Below are positions 1 to 8,986 of a DNA stretch of 64,000 bases, piece after piece. The notes under the pieces are model-generated. The model had not been told where the DNA came from. It searched no databases and worked only from the letters and a program-made list of their open reading frames with translations. The first letter of the stretch is position 1, and every line of letters begins with the position of its first letter. The stretch lies in the NCBI RefSeq assembly GCF_009455635.1, contig NZ_QPER01000001.1:3286001-3350000 (forward strand). The letters run 5' to 3'. Both the position numbers and the translations under genes were made by a program. This DNA is from Paraburkholderia agricolaris (GTDB taxonomy: Bacteria > Pseudomonadota > Gammaproteobacteria > Burkholderiales > Burkholderiaceae).

Positions 1-1
1 C

Positions 2-181
2 GGCACACCATCTGGCAGAACCAGCCGCGCGGCGCCCGTCGCGTGGAAAACCGCCGTGTCGATGGGCGCGCTAAAGGATCACAATCGCCTGATGGTCGAA
101 CGCGCCCGTCTGTGGATCGTCGCCACCAGCGACGATCAACTGGTGTCCATACAGGATCGCTTCAAGAAAGACGACGCATAA
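2..181 (+). CDS. C-terminal end of an unidentified protein (partial)
   Basis: An open frame enters from the left edge and ends at TAA 179-181. The visible tail is about 59 residues and includes the stretches APVAWKTAVSMGALKDHN and LWIVATSDDQLVSIQDRF. I do not recognise the family. The mixed charged and hydrophobic composition looks like normal coding sequence, and no other frame here is more convincing. The next gene converges on it from the minus strand with a 30-nt gap. Without the N-terminal part no function can be given. Confidence 0.5.
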   Translation, partial: GTPSGRTSRAAPVAWKTAVSMGALKDHNRLMVERARLWIVATSDDQLVSIQDRFKKDDA

Positions 182-211
182 GCAGCGTCGTCCTCCCAGC
201 CCTCACGACCC

Positions 212-1321
212 TCACGCCTCGCGGCGTGCATGCGCTGCGAGGTCAAACGAAAATGCCAGATGGCCGATTTCGATGCCCATGGTGTTGAACATCGGCGGCG
301 CATGGAACGCGCTCAATTGCGCACGCTGTTCAGCGCTGCCGATATCGAGCCGCGCAAGCAGTTCGGCAACGGTCGCATACAACACGCCGATGTTGCCGTC
401 CTCCACTTTCACCGCGATACCGAGCGCACCGTCTGCGCCAAGCCGCGCTGTCTGCCGCGAAGCCCGCACACCGATCGCATAGCTGCCGTCGGCGCCGACC
501 TTGCCGATCAGCGCGCCGTCGAATGTCCGCATCAACGTGGTGCAGAAGCGCCCCTCGCCGCCCACCCACTCCGGATGCGCCGCCATCGCCCGGTAGATGC
601 GCGCGAGCGCAACGGTGCGTGGCGAAATCGCAGAAGGGGTGCCCGCAGAAGCGGCGGCGGACGCCGATATCTCATCCTCCGCGGCCGCAAGCTTCGCGAA
701 CAGCCGGGCAAGACGGTCAAGGGCAAATGCCGGCGTCGGCAGATTGCAACCGTCGATCGACCATTGCACCCCGTCGTCCGGCAAGTCGCACACCTCGGCG
801 ACGGTGTGCTTCACGCGCACCTGCAACGGATGCTCCGGCAGTTCATAACCCGCTATCGCCGCGCCGATCGAACGCGCGCCGGCCAGCATGCCGGCGTGCT
901 TGCCCGAACAGTTGCTGCACACAGCGTCCGGTTTGAAGTCGCGCTTTAACCAGTCGACATACACGGCGTCGGACAACGGGGGATGGCCGCCGCAACGCAG
1001 GTCGGCTTCGCTAACCTGCACCTTGGCCAGCATCTGCCGCGTGCGTTCGATGTGCCGCGGCTCGCTGCTATGCGACGCACACATGAGCGCAAGATCGGCT
1101 TCGTCGAAGCCGAAGCGTTCGAGCGCGCCGGTTTCCAGCACCGCCAGAGCCTGGGCGGGCTTTGCCGCGGAGCGCACCAGCGTGATGCGCGACGGGTCGC
1201 CAAATGAATACAGCAGACGGCCGTCGGCCTGAACCACCGCAACATGGACGATATGGGTGTTCTCGATCGCTTCGCCACGATAGACAGTCGCCGCGATCGG
1301 CCCGGTTTCACGCAAGCTCAT
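212..1321 (-). CDS. L-asparaginase II family protein
   Basis: A 369-residue protein of the asparaginase II family (the thermolabile type first described in Rhizobium etli, not the E. coli AnsA/AnsB fold). It should hydrolyse L-asparagine to aspartate and ammonia in the cytoplasm. Family-like stretches include GDPSRITLVRSAAKPAQALA near the N-terminus, CSNCSGKHAGMLA around residues 135-150 and KVGADGSYAIGVR in the C-terminal half. The start at 1321 is chosen over an upstream in-frame ATG because an AGGAGG Shine-Dalgarno (minus strand, 1331-1336) lies 9 nt before it. It sits 50 nt downstream of the LysR gene in the same direction, so read-through is possible. Family assignment is secure; the exact substrate is not tested. 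Confidence 0.88.
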   Translation of the reverse strand: MSLRETGPIAATVYRGEAIENTHIVHVAVVQADGRLLYSFGDPSRITLVRSAAKPAQALAVLETGALERFGFDEADLALMCASHSSEPRHIERTRQMLAKVQVSEADLRCGGHPPLSDAVYVDWLKRDFKPDAVCSNCSGKHAGMLAGARSIGAAIAGYELPEHPLQVRVKHTVAEVCDLPDDGVQWSIDGCNLPTPAFALDRLARLFAKLAAAEDEISASAAASAGTPSAISPRTVALARIYRAMAAHPEWVGGEGRFCTTLMRTFDGALIGKVGADGSYAIGVRASRQTARLGADGALGIAVKVEDGNIGVLYATVAELLARLDIGSAEQRAQLSAFHAPPMFNTMGIEIGHLAFSFDLAAHARREA

Positions 1322-1371
1322 GTTCGTTCTCCTCCTGATCGCCTCTGTTGTTGCGATCGCTATGAATGGTG

Positions 1372-2292
1372 TTATGAAGCTTCGTGTAATTGCGCGACAA
1401 GGTAATCGATCAGCACTCTCACCTTCGGCGGCAAGAAACGGTTCGGCGGATATAGCAGCCACACCGACCCTACGTAAGCGCGTGCTTCGAGATTCCAGTC
1501 TGGCAGCACCTGCACGAGTTCGCCGCTTTGCAGTGCCTCGGTGGCCGCAAACTCAGGCAGATTGGCAATGCCGAAATCCTGCTGCGCGGCCTCGAGCCTT
1601 GCGCCGGCATGATTGGCAATGTAGCGCCCTTTCACGTCCACAGTTTGCGTCTCCGTGCCGCGACGAAAACGCCAGCGGTTGTCGTCGGCAGTTTCGCCCA
1701 GATAGATGCAATCGTGCTTGAGAAGATCGCGCGGTTGCACCGGCGTGCCGCGCTCACGCACGTAAGCCGGCGATGCAACCAGCAGCCAGCGCACCCTGCC
1801 CAGCCTGCGCCCCGCGAGCCCTTGCGGTGGATGCCCGGTCAAACGGATCACCAGATCGACGTCGTCGGCAAGCGGATCGACATCGTGGTCGGTGAAAAGC
1901 AGTTGCAGATCGACTTCGCCATAGGCGCGCAGAAAGCCGGGAATCAACGGGTGAATCACCGTCTTCGCAAACGCGGTCGGCGCGCTCACGCGCACCTTGC
2001 CTTGCGGTCGGTCGGCCAGTTGCCCCGCGGCATCCACCGCGCCCGATGCCGCGCTCACCATGTCCCGGCAAAAACGCGCCACCTGGGCACCCGATTCGGT
2101 GACCCGTACCGTGCGCGTGGACCGTTCCAGCAGGCGTGTCGCCAGGGCGTCTTCGAGGCGCTTGATCTGACGGCTGACCGTGGACGGCGTGCTGCCGAGC
2201 TGACGCGCGGCCACTGAAAAGTTGCCGGCATCGACAACGCGCGCGAAAACCGCCATATCCGGCAGCAAAGCGAAAAGGTCGGTTGGGTTCAT
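1372..2292 (-). CDS. LysR-family transcriptional regulator
   Basis: A 306-residue LysR regulator. The N-terminal winged helix-turn-helix is clear (FSVAARQLGSTPSTVSRQIK, residues about 26-46, then the RLLERSTRTVRVTESG strand). The remaining 210 residues are the periplasmic-binding-protein-like effector domain. It is divergent from the EamA transporter across a 122-nt gap, the classic layout for a LysR protein controlling its neighbour and itself, so the exporter is the most likely target. The asparaginase gene lies just downstream in the same direction. The effector is unknown. Confidence 0.92.
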   Translation of the reverse strand: MNPTDLFALLPDMAVFARVVDAGNFSVAARQLGSTPSTVSRQIKRLEDALATRLLERSTRTVRVTESGAQVARFCRDMVSAASGAVDAAGQLADRPQGKVRVSAPTAFAKTVIHPLIPGFLRAYGEVDLQLLFTDHDVDPLADDVDLVIRLTGHPPQGLAGRRLGRVRWLLVASPAYVRERGTPVQPRDLLKHDCIYLGETADDNRWRFRRGTETQTVDVKGRYIANHAGARLEAAQQDFGIANLPEFAATEALQSGELVQVLPDWNLEARAYVGSVWLLYPPNRFLPPKVRVLIDYLVAQLHEAS

Positions 2293-2414
2293 TGTCGGAC
2301 GCTCGCGGCTTGAGCCTATTTATGCATCTTCAACACAAATGATATGCACAGCAACCCGATTATCGCTTTCTATACAAAGTTCGACAATACGCGTTCATCT
2401 GTCCGAGGTCCGCC
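2293..2414. promoter_or_regulatory. Divergent promoter region between lysR and the EamA gene
   Basis: This 122-nt AT-richer gap separates two divergently transcribed genes and must hold both promoters and any LysR operator. I see AT-rich stretches such as CTATTTATGCAT and TTTCTATACAAAG, but no operator convincing enough to place exactly. Confidence 0.5.
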
Positions 2415-3320
2415 ATGTCGAAACAAGAACGTCTGCTTCTGCTCTCCGATCTGATGCTGCTCGCGGTCGCAGTGGTCTGGGGCACCAGTTACGGCGTCGT
2501 CAAAAGCGCCCTGGTGTTCTACCCGGTGCTGGGCTTGCTGGCGATGCGCTTCGGCATCACTTTCGTGATCCTGTCGCCCACCTTGCGTCACTTACGCGCT
2601 GCCGATGCCCGCACGCTGCGCGGCGTGCTGATCGCGGGCGCCCTGCTGCTCGGCATCTTTCTGTGCGAGACCTTCGGCATTCTGCTCACGCGTGCGGCCA
2701 ATGCGGCGTTTCTGATCAGCCTGTGCGTGGTGCTGACGCCGCTCGTCGAATGGTGGATGCTCAAGCGCACGCCGAGCCGCATCGAATGGGGGGCGGTCGG
2801 GCTGTCGCTGCTGGGTGCCTGGTTGCTGGCGGGGGAGGGGGCACTGAGTTTCAATCCCGGCGACGCGCTGATTCTGCTCGCCGCGCTGCTGCGCGCGCTG
2901 AATGTGTGCGTGACCAAGCGCGTGATGCGCGACTCGGCGTTACCGCCTTTGTCGGTGACGGCGGTTCAGTCGGGCGTGGTCGCGTTCGGCAGCGCGGCGG
3001 TTGCGCTGTTGTTTGCGCCGCAACAGTGGCAACCGGTGCCGTCGCTCGCCGGGCATGCGGTGTTCTGGGGCTACATCGGCTATCTGGTGATAGCGTGCAC
3101 ACTGTTCGCGTTCTTCGCGCAAAACTTCGCGATCAAACGCAGCAGCCCGACGCGCGTGTCCTTGCTGATGGGGAGCGAACCCGCGTTCGGTGCGCTGTTC
3201 GCGTGCCTCTGGCTAGGTGAACGGATTTCAACGGCAGCGTGGATCGGCGGTGCCTTGATCGTCGTGGCGTCGATTCTTGCCACGGTGCGATGGACGGCGC
3301 TGCGGGTGAGCGCCGCCTAA
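2415..3320 (+). CDS. EamA/DMT-family inner-membrane transporter
   Basis: A 301-residue protein with about ten hydrophobic segments in two EamA repeats, typical of RhtA/YdcZ-like metabolite exporters. The first segment contains LMLLAVAVVWGTSYGVVKS, the hallmark W-G-T/S opening of EamA proteins. The second repeat ends with GSEPAFGALFACLWLGERIS, which carries the conserved E-P and L-G-E signatures. The protein likely exports amino acids or small metabolites across the inner membrane. It is divergent from a LysR gene, which probably regulates it. The substrate cannot be read from sequence. Confidence 0.9.
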   Translation: MSKQERLLLLSDLMLLAVAVVWGTSYGVVKSALVFYPVLGLLAMRFGITFVILSPTLRHLRAADARTLRGVLIAGALLLGIFLCETFGILLTRAANAAFLISLCVVLTPLVEWWMLKRTPSRIEWGAVGLSLLGAWLLAGEGALSFNPGDALILLAALLRALNVCVTKRVMRDSALPPLSVTAVQSGVVAFGSAAVALLFAPQQWQPVPSLAGHAVFWGYIGYLVIACTLFAFFAQNFAIKRSSPTRVSLLMGSEPAFGALFACLWLGERISTAAWIGGALIVVASILATVRWTALRVSAA

Positions 3321-3327
3321 GCTCAAA

Positions 3328-3951
3328 TCATGCGCGCGATGCCGCCCGTAATCGCGCGATTTCGGCTTCCAGCGTCTCGATGCGCCGGTCCCGTTCCGCC
3401 AGCGCGGCAGCCACGTCCGCGGCTTCGAACCGCTGCGGAATATGTTGCGGACAGTTCATATCCCACGCGCTGACGGTCATCACGATCACCCGTTCGCCGC
3501 GCGCTTTATAGCCCTGTGGCATCAGTCTGGCCAGCAGCTCCGGATCGTCTTCGACCACGCGCGCGTTGCCCCATAGCTTGATGCGGCGCCGGCGCGCATA
3601 GTCGATCAGGAAGAGATACGCCTTCGGGTTGTCGGCGAGATTGCCCAGCGTGATGTACTGGCGATTGCCGGCGAAATCGGCGAACGCGATTGTGTGGTCG
3701 TCGAGTACGCGCAGAAAACCCGCAGGGCCGCCGCGATGCTGAATATAGGGCTGGCCTTCTTCATTCGCGGTGGCAAAAAATACGCTCGTCTGCTGCTCGA
3801 TGAAGCCTGCGACATCCGGCGTGATGCGCGTTTCCCAGCCGCGTTCGCTTTCCATGCGCGCATACGCATCACGCGAACCATGGCGTGCCTGGATCGCCTT
3901 CACCGTCGGCGTGAAGGCGATGTCGCTCGGGTACGGGTGTGTGTAGTTCAT
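3328..3951 (-). CDS. Pyridoxamine 5'-phosphate oxidase-fold (PNPOx-like) FMN protein
   Basis: A 207-residue protein of the PNPOx-like split-barrel family. The core (about residues 45-150) contains TSVFFATANEEGQPYIQHRGG and IAFADFAGNRQYITLGNL, the flavin-binding strands of the family. The last 35 residues (ALAERDRRIETLEAEIARLR) form a short coiled coil, not typical of true PNPOx enzymes. Proteins of this type usually bind FMN and reduce or detoxify small molecules rather than make PLP. It converges with the EamA gene (7-nt gap). A general oxidoreductase role is inferred. Confidence 0.82.
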   Translation of the reverse strand: MNYTHPYPSDIAFTPTVKAIQARHGSRDAYARMESERGWETRITPDVAGFIEQQTSVFFATANEEGQPYIQHRGGPAGFLRVLDDHTIAFADFAGNRQYITLGNLADNPKAYLFLIDYARRRRIKLWGNARVVEDDPELLARLMPQGYKARGERVIVMTVSAWDMNCPQHIPQRFEAADVAAALAERDRRIETLEAEIARLRAASRA

Positions 3952-4069
3952 TGAACGGCTCCTGTCTCGCGGATCAGCCCGCAGGTTGCACGTTCAAAGT
4001 TACCGGCTTCCATCTTTAAAGAGAACCCGGTGAAATCGGAAACCAGACTTTCAAAAATCGAGAAGATGA

Positions 4070-4100
4070 CACGGCGTCCCGTTGAAAGCGAAACGCCGTG
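4070..4100. terminator. Hairpin downstream of the MFS gene
   Basis: A perfect 8-bp inverted repeat (CACGGCGT at 4070-4077, ACGCCGTG at 4093-4100) begins 8 nt past the stop of the MFS gene, which reads leftward. There is no immediate U-tract on that strand, only ATTTTT about 20 nt later, so it may be a weak terminator or an mRNA 3' end structure. Confidence 0.3.
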
Positions 4101-4108
4101 CACCTCTG

Positions 4109-5374
4109 TCAATGGCTCGGCACCAAAGCCTCCTCCTCCCGTTCAAGCGAGCGGGTTCGCTTGAGTTCCGGAAAGAATCGCATCCACAACAAGGCGACGG
4201 CGATCGTTGCGATGCCGCCTACCAGAACGGCCGGCTGCGCGCCCCACCACCCTGCCGTCACACCCGATTCGAATTCGCCAAGTTGATTCGACGTCCCTAT
4301 GAAAAGCGAGTTGACCGCGCTGACACGGCCCAGCATTTCGTCCGGCGTACGCAGTTGCACGAGCGACAGGCGCACCACGACGCTGATCGTGTCCGACGCA
4401 CCCAGCACCATCAGCGCGAAGAATGACAGGAAGAACTGGTGCGACAGACCGAATACGATCGTGGCGGCGCCAAACGCAATCACGCCGCCGAACATCGCAG
4501 CGCCGGGCCGGTTGCGCAGCGGGAAATGTGCGAGCCAGATGGTGCCCGCGAGTGCGCCGATCGCGGTGCCCGAGCGCAACAGGCCGAGACCAAGCGGTCC
4601 GGCATGCAGGATGTCGCGAGCGAAGACCGGCAACAGCGCCGTCGCGCCGCCGAACAGGACCGCGAACAGATCGAGCGACAGTGCGCCGAGGATTACGGGT
4701 TCTTTGCGAATAAAAGCGATACCCGAGAACACCGACTCGAGCGTCACCGGCGCGCGGCTTGCCAACTTCGCCTGCAATGGGATGGCCCACACCGAGGCAG
4801 CGGCGGCCGCGAACGACAGCGTGCATGCAAGGTAAGCCGCACCGGGGCCGATGCCGTAAAGCAGACCGCCCAATGCCGGACCCGCGATCTGCGCGGACTG
4901 GTTGGCGGAAGTGGCCCATGCCGTCGCTTTGGGCAATTGCGCGCGCGGCACGACGCCTGGCAACAGCGAAGCGACCGCGGGGGACTCGAAGGCGCGAGCC
5001 GCACCCACGCATGCGGCCAGTACATAGATAACCGGCGCGCTGATCCAGCCGCCGAAGGTGCCGACGGCGAACAACAATGCAGCGACGCTTTCAAGGCTTT
5101 GACAGATGGCGGCGATCCGGCGACGGTCGTAGCGATCGGCAACATGGCCGACCACGAGCGTCAGCACGAACATCGGCAGGAATTGGGCGAGGCCGACGAG
5201 GCCCAGTGCGAAGGCGCTATGCGTTAGCGCGTAGATATGCCAGCCCATTGCGACGGCGAGCATCTGGAACGACAGCGACGAGAGGATACGGGTACACCAG
5301 AAACGCTGAAACGGAGGATGCTTTGGCAAACTGAAACTAGAGTCGCCGACGGAATCGGCCGGAGGTCGGGGCAT
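4109..5374 (-). CDS. MFS transporter (probable exporter)
   Basis: A 421-residue major facilitator protein with about eleven or twelve membrane segments. The loop between segments 2 and 3 carries VVGHVADRYDRRRIAAI, the standard G-x-x-x-D-R-x-x-R-R MFS motif A. The overall pattern, including FESPAVASLLPGVVPRAQL and NQSAQIAGPALGGLLYGIGP, is that of the EntS/MFS_3 exporter group. It probably expels a small molecule by proton antiport in the inner membrane. It is a single gene. The protein ends with a charged cytoplasmic tail. The substrate is unknown. Confidence 0.87.
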   Translation of the reverse strand: MPRPPADSVGDSSFSLPKHPPFQRFWCTRILSSLSFQMLAVAMGWHIYALTHSAFALGLVGLAQFLPMFVLTLVVGHVADRYDRRRIAAICQSLESVAALLFAVGTFGGWISAPVIYVLAACVGAARAFESPAVASLLPGVVPRAQLPKATAWATSANQSAQIAGPALGGLLYGIGPGAAYLACTLSFAAAAASVWAIPLQAKLASRAPVTLESVFSGIAFIRKEPVILGALSLDLFAVLFGGATALLPVFARDILHAGPLGLGLLRSGTAIGALAGTIWLAHFPLRNRPGAAMFGGVIAFGAATIVFGLSHQFFLSFFALMVLGASDTISVVVRLSLVQLRTPDEMLGRVSAVNSLFIGTSNQLGEFESGVTAGWWGAQPAVLVGGIATIAVALLWMRFFPELKRTRSLEREEEALVPSH

Positions 5375-5470
5375 GGGTTGCTTGCTCTCTACTAAGCTGG
5401 CTGGGGCGGCAGCTAGTTTAGAGCAAGTTTATTTATTTTGTTTTTACACTTACGCAGTGCTTTCTTTTTG

Positions 5471-5492
5471 TAAGGCCGAGGGGTCGGCCTTA
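5471..5492. terminator. GC hairpin after the P1 peptidase gene
   Basis: A perfect 9-bp stem (TAAGGCCGA at 5471-5479, TCGGCCTTA at 5484-5492) with a GGGG loop lies 12 nt past the stop of the leftward peptidase gene. No U-tract follows on that strand, so intrinsic termination is plausible but not certain. Confidence 0.35.
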
Positions 5493-5504
5493 GCCCGATA
5501 CGGT

Positions 5505-6623
5505 TCACCGATTCTGGCTGTCAGGCCTCCATCCCACCTTGCGAAGCGCAGAAAGTAAACGTTCGGAGCCGATCGCCTCCACGCGGGCGCCGCGTGTGCT
5601 CATATCCGTCGCGGCTAGCAGCGCATTGACGATGGCTTCTTCAACGGCTTCTGCCGCGGCCGAAAACAACGCGGACATGTGATCGTTATTCACCATCTCC
5701 ACGGCCGTGGTGGGCTTGCCGACGCGCCCGTAGCTCGCCGCCGGCAGATTCGAATTCCCGACTGAGAAGGCCACGAATATATCGCCGCTGGAATCTTCCG
5801 TGCCCCCACCCATGCGCGCAATTCCTACGCTCGCCCGCTGCGCGAGGCGCGTGCACTGATGCGGCAGCAAAGGCGCATCCGTTGCGAGCGTCACGGCAAT
5901 CGAGCCCATGCCCGGCTCCCCGGTGCGCCCTCCTTCGGTTTGCCTGAAAGGCGAATGTACCTCCCCGAGCACTTCGCCCACCGGATACCCCGCCACCCGC
6001 AGCGCGTCGCGCCGGCCATAGTTCGCCTGCACCAGCGCCCCAACAGTCCAGCCTCCTTCGGCGGGTTTCAACACCCGCGATGCCGTGCCGATCCCCCCTT
6101 TGAACTCGTGGCAGATCATCCCCGTGCCACCGCCTACGTTCCCCTCCCTCACCTCGCCCGTGCGCGCCTCGGCTCGCGCTCGCTGCACGTGGTCCGCGGT
6201 GACATGCTGCCCCCAGACATCATTGAGCAGTCCGTCGTAGGTCTCGAGCACGACCGGCATGCACCAGTACACGTCGCCGTTGGTTTCATTCCGCTCCGCC
6301 GCGACCAGCGCGTCGCGCACCACGCCAACACTATGCGTGTTGGTGTACGCGATCGGTGTCGTCAGCAGACCCGCCTCGCGTATCCACTCGAGGCCGGTTG
6401 CGTCGCCATTACCGTTCAGAATGTGACATCCCGCAAAGCACGGCGCCATGCGCGCACTGCCCGCGCGTGGTTCGATGATGGTCACGCCGGTGTGGGTCGA
6501 CGCCTCTCCCGCTTCCACATTCAACGTGTGATGCCCGACACGAACGCCGGCGACATCGGTAATCGCATTGAAACGCCCTGGTGTGCCGCGTCCGATACGG
6601 ATGCCGAGTTCCCTTGTACGCAT
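5505..6623 (-). CDS. P1-family aminopeptidase (DmpA/BapA-like)
   Basis: A 372-residue N-terminal-nucleophile peptidase of family P1 (S58), which includes DmpA (L-aminopeptidase D-Ala-esterase/amidase) and the beta-peptidyl aminopeptidases. The autoprocessing site is visible as GMGSIAVTLATDAP: cleavage between Gly240 and Ser241 would free Ser241 as nucleophile. The conserved GNVGGGTGM (about 161-169) and GGGTEDSSGDI near the end also fit. Length agrees with the DmpA precursor. It lies 18 nt downstream of an APC permease, so the pair likely imports and hydrolyses a peptide or amino-acid amide. Substrate class (D-aminoacyl or beta-peptide) is unresolved. Confidence 0.9.
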   Translation of the reverse strand: MRTRELGIRIGRGTPGRFNAITDVAGVRVGHHTLNVEAGEASTHTGVTIIEPRAGSARMAPCFAGCHILNGNGDATGLEWIREAGLLTTPIAYTNTHSVGVVRDALVAAERNETNGDVYWCMPVVLETYDGLLNDVWGQHVTADHVQRARAEARTGEVREGNVGGGTGMICHEFKGGIGTASRVLKPAEGGWTVGALVQANYGRRDALRVAGYPVGEVLGEVHSPFRQTEGGRTGEPGMGSIAVTLATDAPLLPHQCTRLAQRASVGIARMGGGTEDSSGDIFVAFSVGNSNLPAASYGRVGKPTTAVEMVNNDHMSALFSAAAEAVEEAIVNALLAATDMSTRGARVEAIGSERLLSALRKVGWRPDSQNR

Positions 6624-6641
6624 TGCCTGTTTTCCTTAGAT

Positions 6642-8045
6642 TCAAAGTTCGCGAAACGTCACGCTATGACGTGCCCACGCCGCATACATCGCGAGCGCCA
6701 ACACCAACAATCCACCAATGATGTACAGATCCGTCGGCTTGGCCGCGCTCTGCATTGTCGTATACAACGTGTAGGTTGCGCCGACGATCGCCACCAGCGG
6801 CGGCAGCGGCCACAACGGCATCCGGTAGTGATGCTCGACATCGCGCCGCACCACGCGGCTCGCCAGCGCCGCCACCGCGATCACGATGTAGATCACCAGC
6901 AGCAGGTCGACCGTGAACGCGGTCAGTTCATCCAGGCTCGATACGAAAAGCAGCAGCGCGGACGGAATCGCCAGCGTCAACGTGGCGAGCCAGGGCGAAT
7001 CGAAGCGCGGATGAATGCGCGTGAAGGCGTGGTTGCAACCGCGCACCCACAGTGCGTGGCGGCCACTGCTATACAGCAGACGTCCCACCTGAATCACGAT
7101 GGCGATAATCGCGTTGAATACCGACAGGAAAATCCCCGCGCTCACCACGCGCATGATGACCGGGCTGCTGAGTTCGCGGACCACGTAACCAATCGGATCC
7201 GCGCTCTTCGACATATCGATCAGTGAGGGCGCGCCGAGCACGATCGCCGTCAACGGGATCAATTCGATCAGCAGGATGACCAGCAACGAGTACATGACGG
7301 CTTTCGCGACACTGCGATTGCCCCCTTCGAGGTCCTCAGCGAGAAACACCGCGGCGCCGAAACCGTTGTAGCAAAAGATCGCTGTGCCCACTGCCGGGAT
7401 GATCGCGGCGGCAGTCGCGGCAATCAGCGTGCCATTGCTCGCGACCTGAGGATGAACCAACGCGCCAAAGGCACGATGCGGCTCTGAAAACCCCAGATAG
7501 GCAATCAGGAGAAGCACCAGCACTTCGACCGTCAGGAACGCGCCGGTGATCCACGCGTTGGTCTTGATGTTGAGAATGCCGAGCACGTAACTGAGTACGA
7601 CGATCGCGAGCGCGACGGACTGATTGCTGAAGCTCGTGCCGAGGGCATTGTTCAGATATGGCGCCGCGCCGCTCGCCAGCACGGCAGGGATGAACACACT
7701 GACAGCCAGCACCGCGATGAAGGTCAGATAGCCCGGCAGCGCACCGAACACCCGTTTCGCCATCACGTACTCGCCACCGGCGCTGCGATGCGCCGCGCTC
7801 AATTCCGCATAGCACAACGCGAAAGCCAGCGCGAGCACGCCGCCTAACAGGAACGACAATACCGCCCCGCTGCCCGCCTGCTGGATCGCAAACGGCGCGA
7901 TCACGAAGATGGAACTGGCGGGCGTCACCCCCGATACGGTAATCATCACCACATCCCGCACGCTGAGCGACTGCTTCAGCGCGCTGGACGTGCCCAGCCC
8001 CGCGGAGACGGCCTGCGCCGCAACCGATGTTTCCGTGATCGCCAT
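6642..8045 (-). CDS. APC-family amino acid permease
   Basis: A 467-residue inner-membrane permease with about twelve membrane segments. The opening SVRDVVMITVSGVTPASSIFV is the conserved first helix of APC transporters, and ELSAAHRSAGGEYVMAKR is the second signature (helix 2-3). The start at 8045 is preferred over an upstream in-frame ATG at 8081 because AAGGAG lies 6 nt ahead of it. It is the first gene of a likely two-gene operon with the P1 peptidase, and divergent from a LuxR regulator. It probably imports an amino acid or small peptide-like compound that the peptidase then cleaves. Confidence 0.9.
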   Translation of the reverse strand: MAITETSVAAQAVSAGLGTSSALKQSLSVRDVVMITVSGVTPASSIFVIAPFAIQQAGSGAVLSFLLGGVLALAFALCYAELSAAHRSAGGEYVMAKRVFGALPGYLTFIAVLAVSVFIPAVLASGAAPYLNNALGTSFSNQSVALAIVVLSYVLGILNIKTNAWITGAFLTVEVLVLLLIAYLGFSEPHRAFGALVHPQVASNGTLIAATAAAIIPAVGTAIFCYNGFGAAVFLAEDLEGGNRSVAKAVMYSLLVILLIELIPLTAIVLGAPSLIDMSKSADPIGYVVRELSSPVIMRVVSAGIFLSVFNAIIAIVIQVGRLLYSSGRHALWVRGCNHAFTRIHPRFDSPWLATLTLAIPSALLLFVSSLDELTAFTVDLLLVIYIVIAVAALASRVVRRDVEHHYRMPLWPLPPLVAIVGATYTLYTTMQSAAKPTDLYIIGGLLVLALAMYAAWARHSVTFREL

Positions 8046-8117
8046 CTTCATCTCCTTTGCAATGTTTTTTTCAACGTCCATACTTGAGCACCGTTCGGCG
8101 GAGTGTAAGAAGTCAAT

Positions 8118-8148
8118 TTACGTAACGCTATTACCGCTTAGGGTTACG
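8118..8148. promoter_or_regulatory. Palindromes in the permease/LuxR divergent promoter
   Basis: Within the 121-nt divergent gap there is an 8-bp palindrome TTACGTAA (8118-8125). An overlapping spaced inverted repeat is also present: CGTAAC at 8121-8126 and GTTACG at 8143-8148, 16 nt apart. Such dyads are typical of regulator operators. Binding by the adjacent LuxR-type protein is inferred from position only. Confidence 0.35.
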
Positions 8149-8166
8149 CCAATTAGGTGGAGACGC

Positions 8167-8970
8167 ATGGATCGACTGTTCACGGAAGTAGCAATGCATC
8201 AGGCCCTGGCGCGTGTGATCGACCAGTTGGGTGGGTCCCGGTTCTGGCGGAATCTGATTCTTCTGCTGAACGAAATGGTGCCGTTTGACAATGCGCTGGC
8301 GGTGCTCGTCGGTCAGGATGGGGTGCCCGGCGTGTTGGAAGAGTTCGATGCCGGAGGTACGGACAAGCCGTCGCCGGTGCCGCTTTACCTGAACGGACTG
8401 TATCTACTGGATCCCTTTCTGCAGGCCGCACATGACGGGTTAGCCGACGGGCTCTATCGGCTTGAAGAGGTGGCGCCGGATCTGTTCCGGCAAAGCGAAT
8501 ACTTCCTGAGTTACTTCCGCGATGCGGTTGGGGTGGATGAACTGCAACTGATTCTCAAAGTTGCGCCTGCGGGCGGCGTGGTGTCGTTGTCGCTGGGAGC
8601 GAAGGCGCGATTCGATGTGGAGACGCTTGGGCGGCTTTCCGTTTGCGCGCCCTGGCTGATCGCGACGATACGCCAGCATGTGGCGCGTCTCGCCACCGAA
8701 CCCGGCAAGAGCGTGGAGAGCGGCGATCTATCCGGACGGGTCGAGCGCGCGTTAGCCGGGTTTGGGGCGGAGTTGCTGTCGGAGCGGGAAATGGCGATTG
8801 CGCGCCTGGTGTTGCGCGGCAACTCTTCCAAAGCGATTGCCGAACGGCTGGCTATTTCACCGGAGACAGTGAAGGTACACCGGCGGAATCTTTATAACAA
8901 GCTCGGCATTTCGACGCAGCCGGAACTATTTTCGTTGTTTATTCAGGCGTTGGGGCATGAGGCGGCGTAG
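8167..8970 (+). CDS. LuxR-family transcriptional regulator
   Basis: A 267-residue regulator with a C-terminal LuxR/GerE helix-turn-helix (LLSEREMAIARLVLRGNSS, then AIAERLAISPETVKVHRRN, about residues 200-245). The N-terminal 190 residues form a sensor region I cannot assign; nothing identifies an acyl-homoserine-lactone domain. The start at 8167 is chosen because GGTGGAG precedes it and the longer frame runs back into the divergent permease. The position strongly suggests control of the permease-peptidase operon. Confidence 0.9.
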   Translation: MDRLFTEVAMHQALARVIDQLGGSRFWRNLILLLNEMVPFDNALAVLVGQDGVPGVLEEFDAGGTDKPSPVPLYLNGLYLLDPFLQAAHDGLADGLYRLEEVAPDLFRQSEYFLSYFRDAVGVDELQLILKVAPAGGVVSLSLGAKARFDVETLGRLSVCAPWLIATIRQHVARLATEPGKSVESGDLSGRVERALAGFGAELLSEREMAIARLVLRGNSSKAIAERLAISPETVKVHRRNLYNKLGISTQPELFSLFIQALGHEAA

Positions 8971-8986
8971 TGTGTCCGGGTGTGCT

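Noticed and set aside
7909..8166. Longer LuxR regulator starting at 7909
   Set aside because: It would run inside the divergent permease gene; GGTGGAG ahead of ATG 8167 supports the shorter form.
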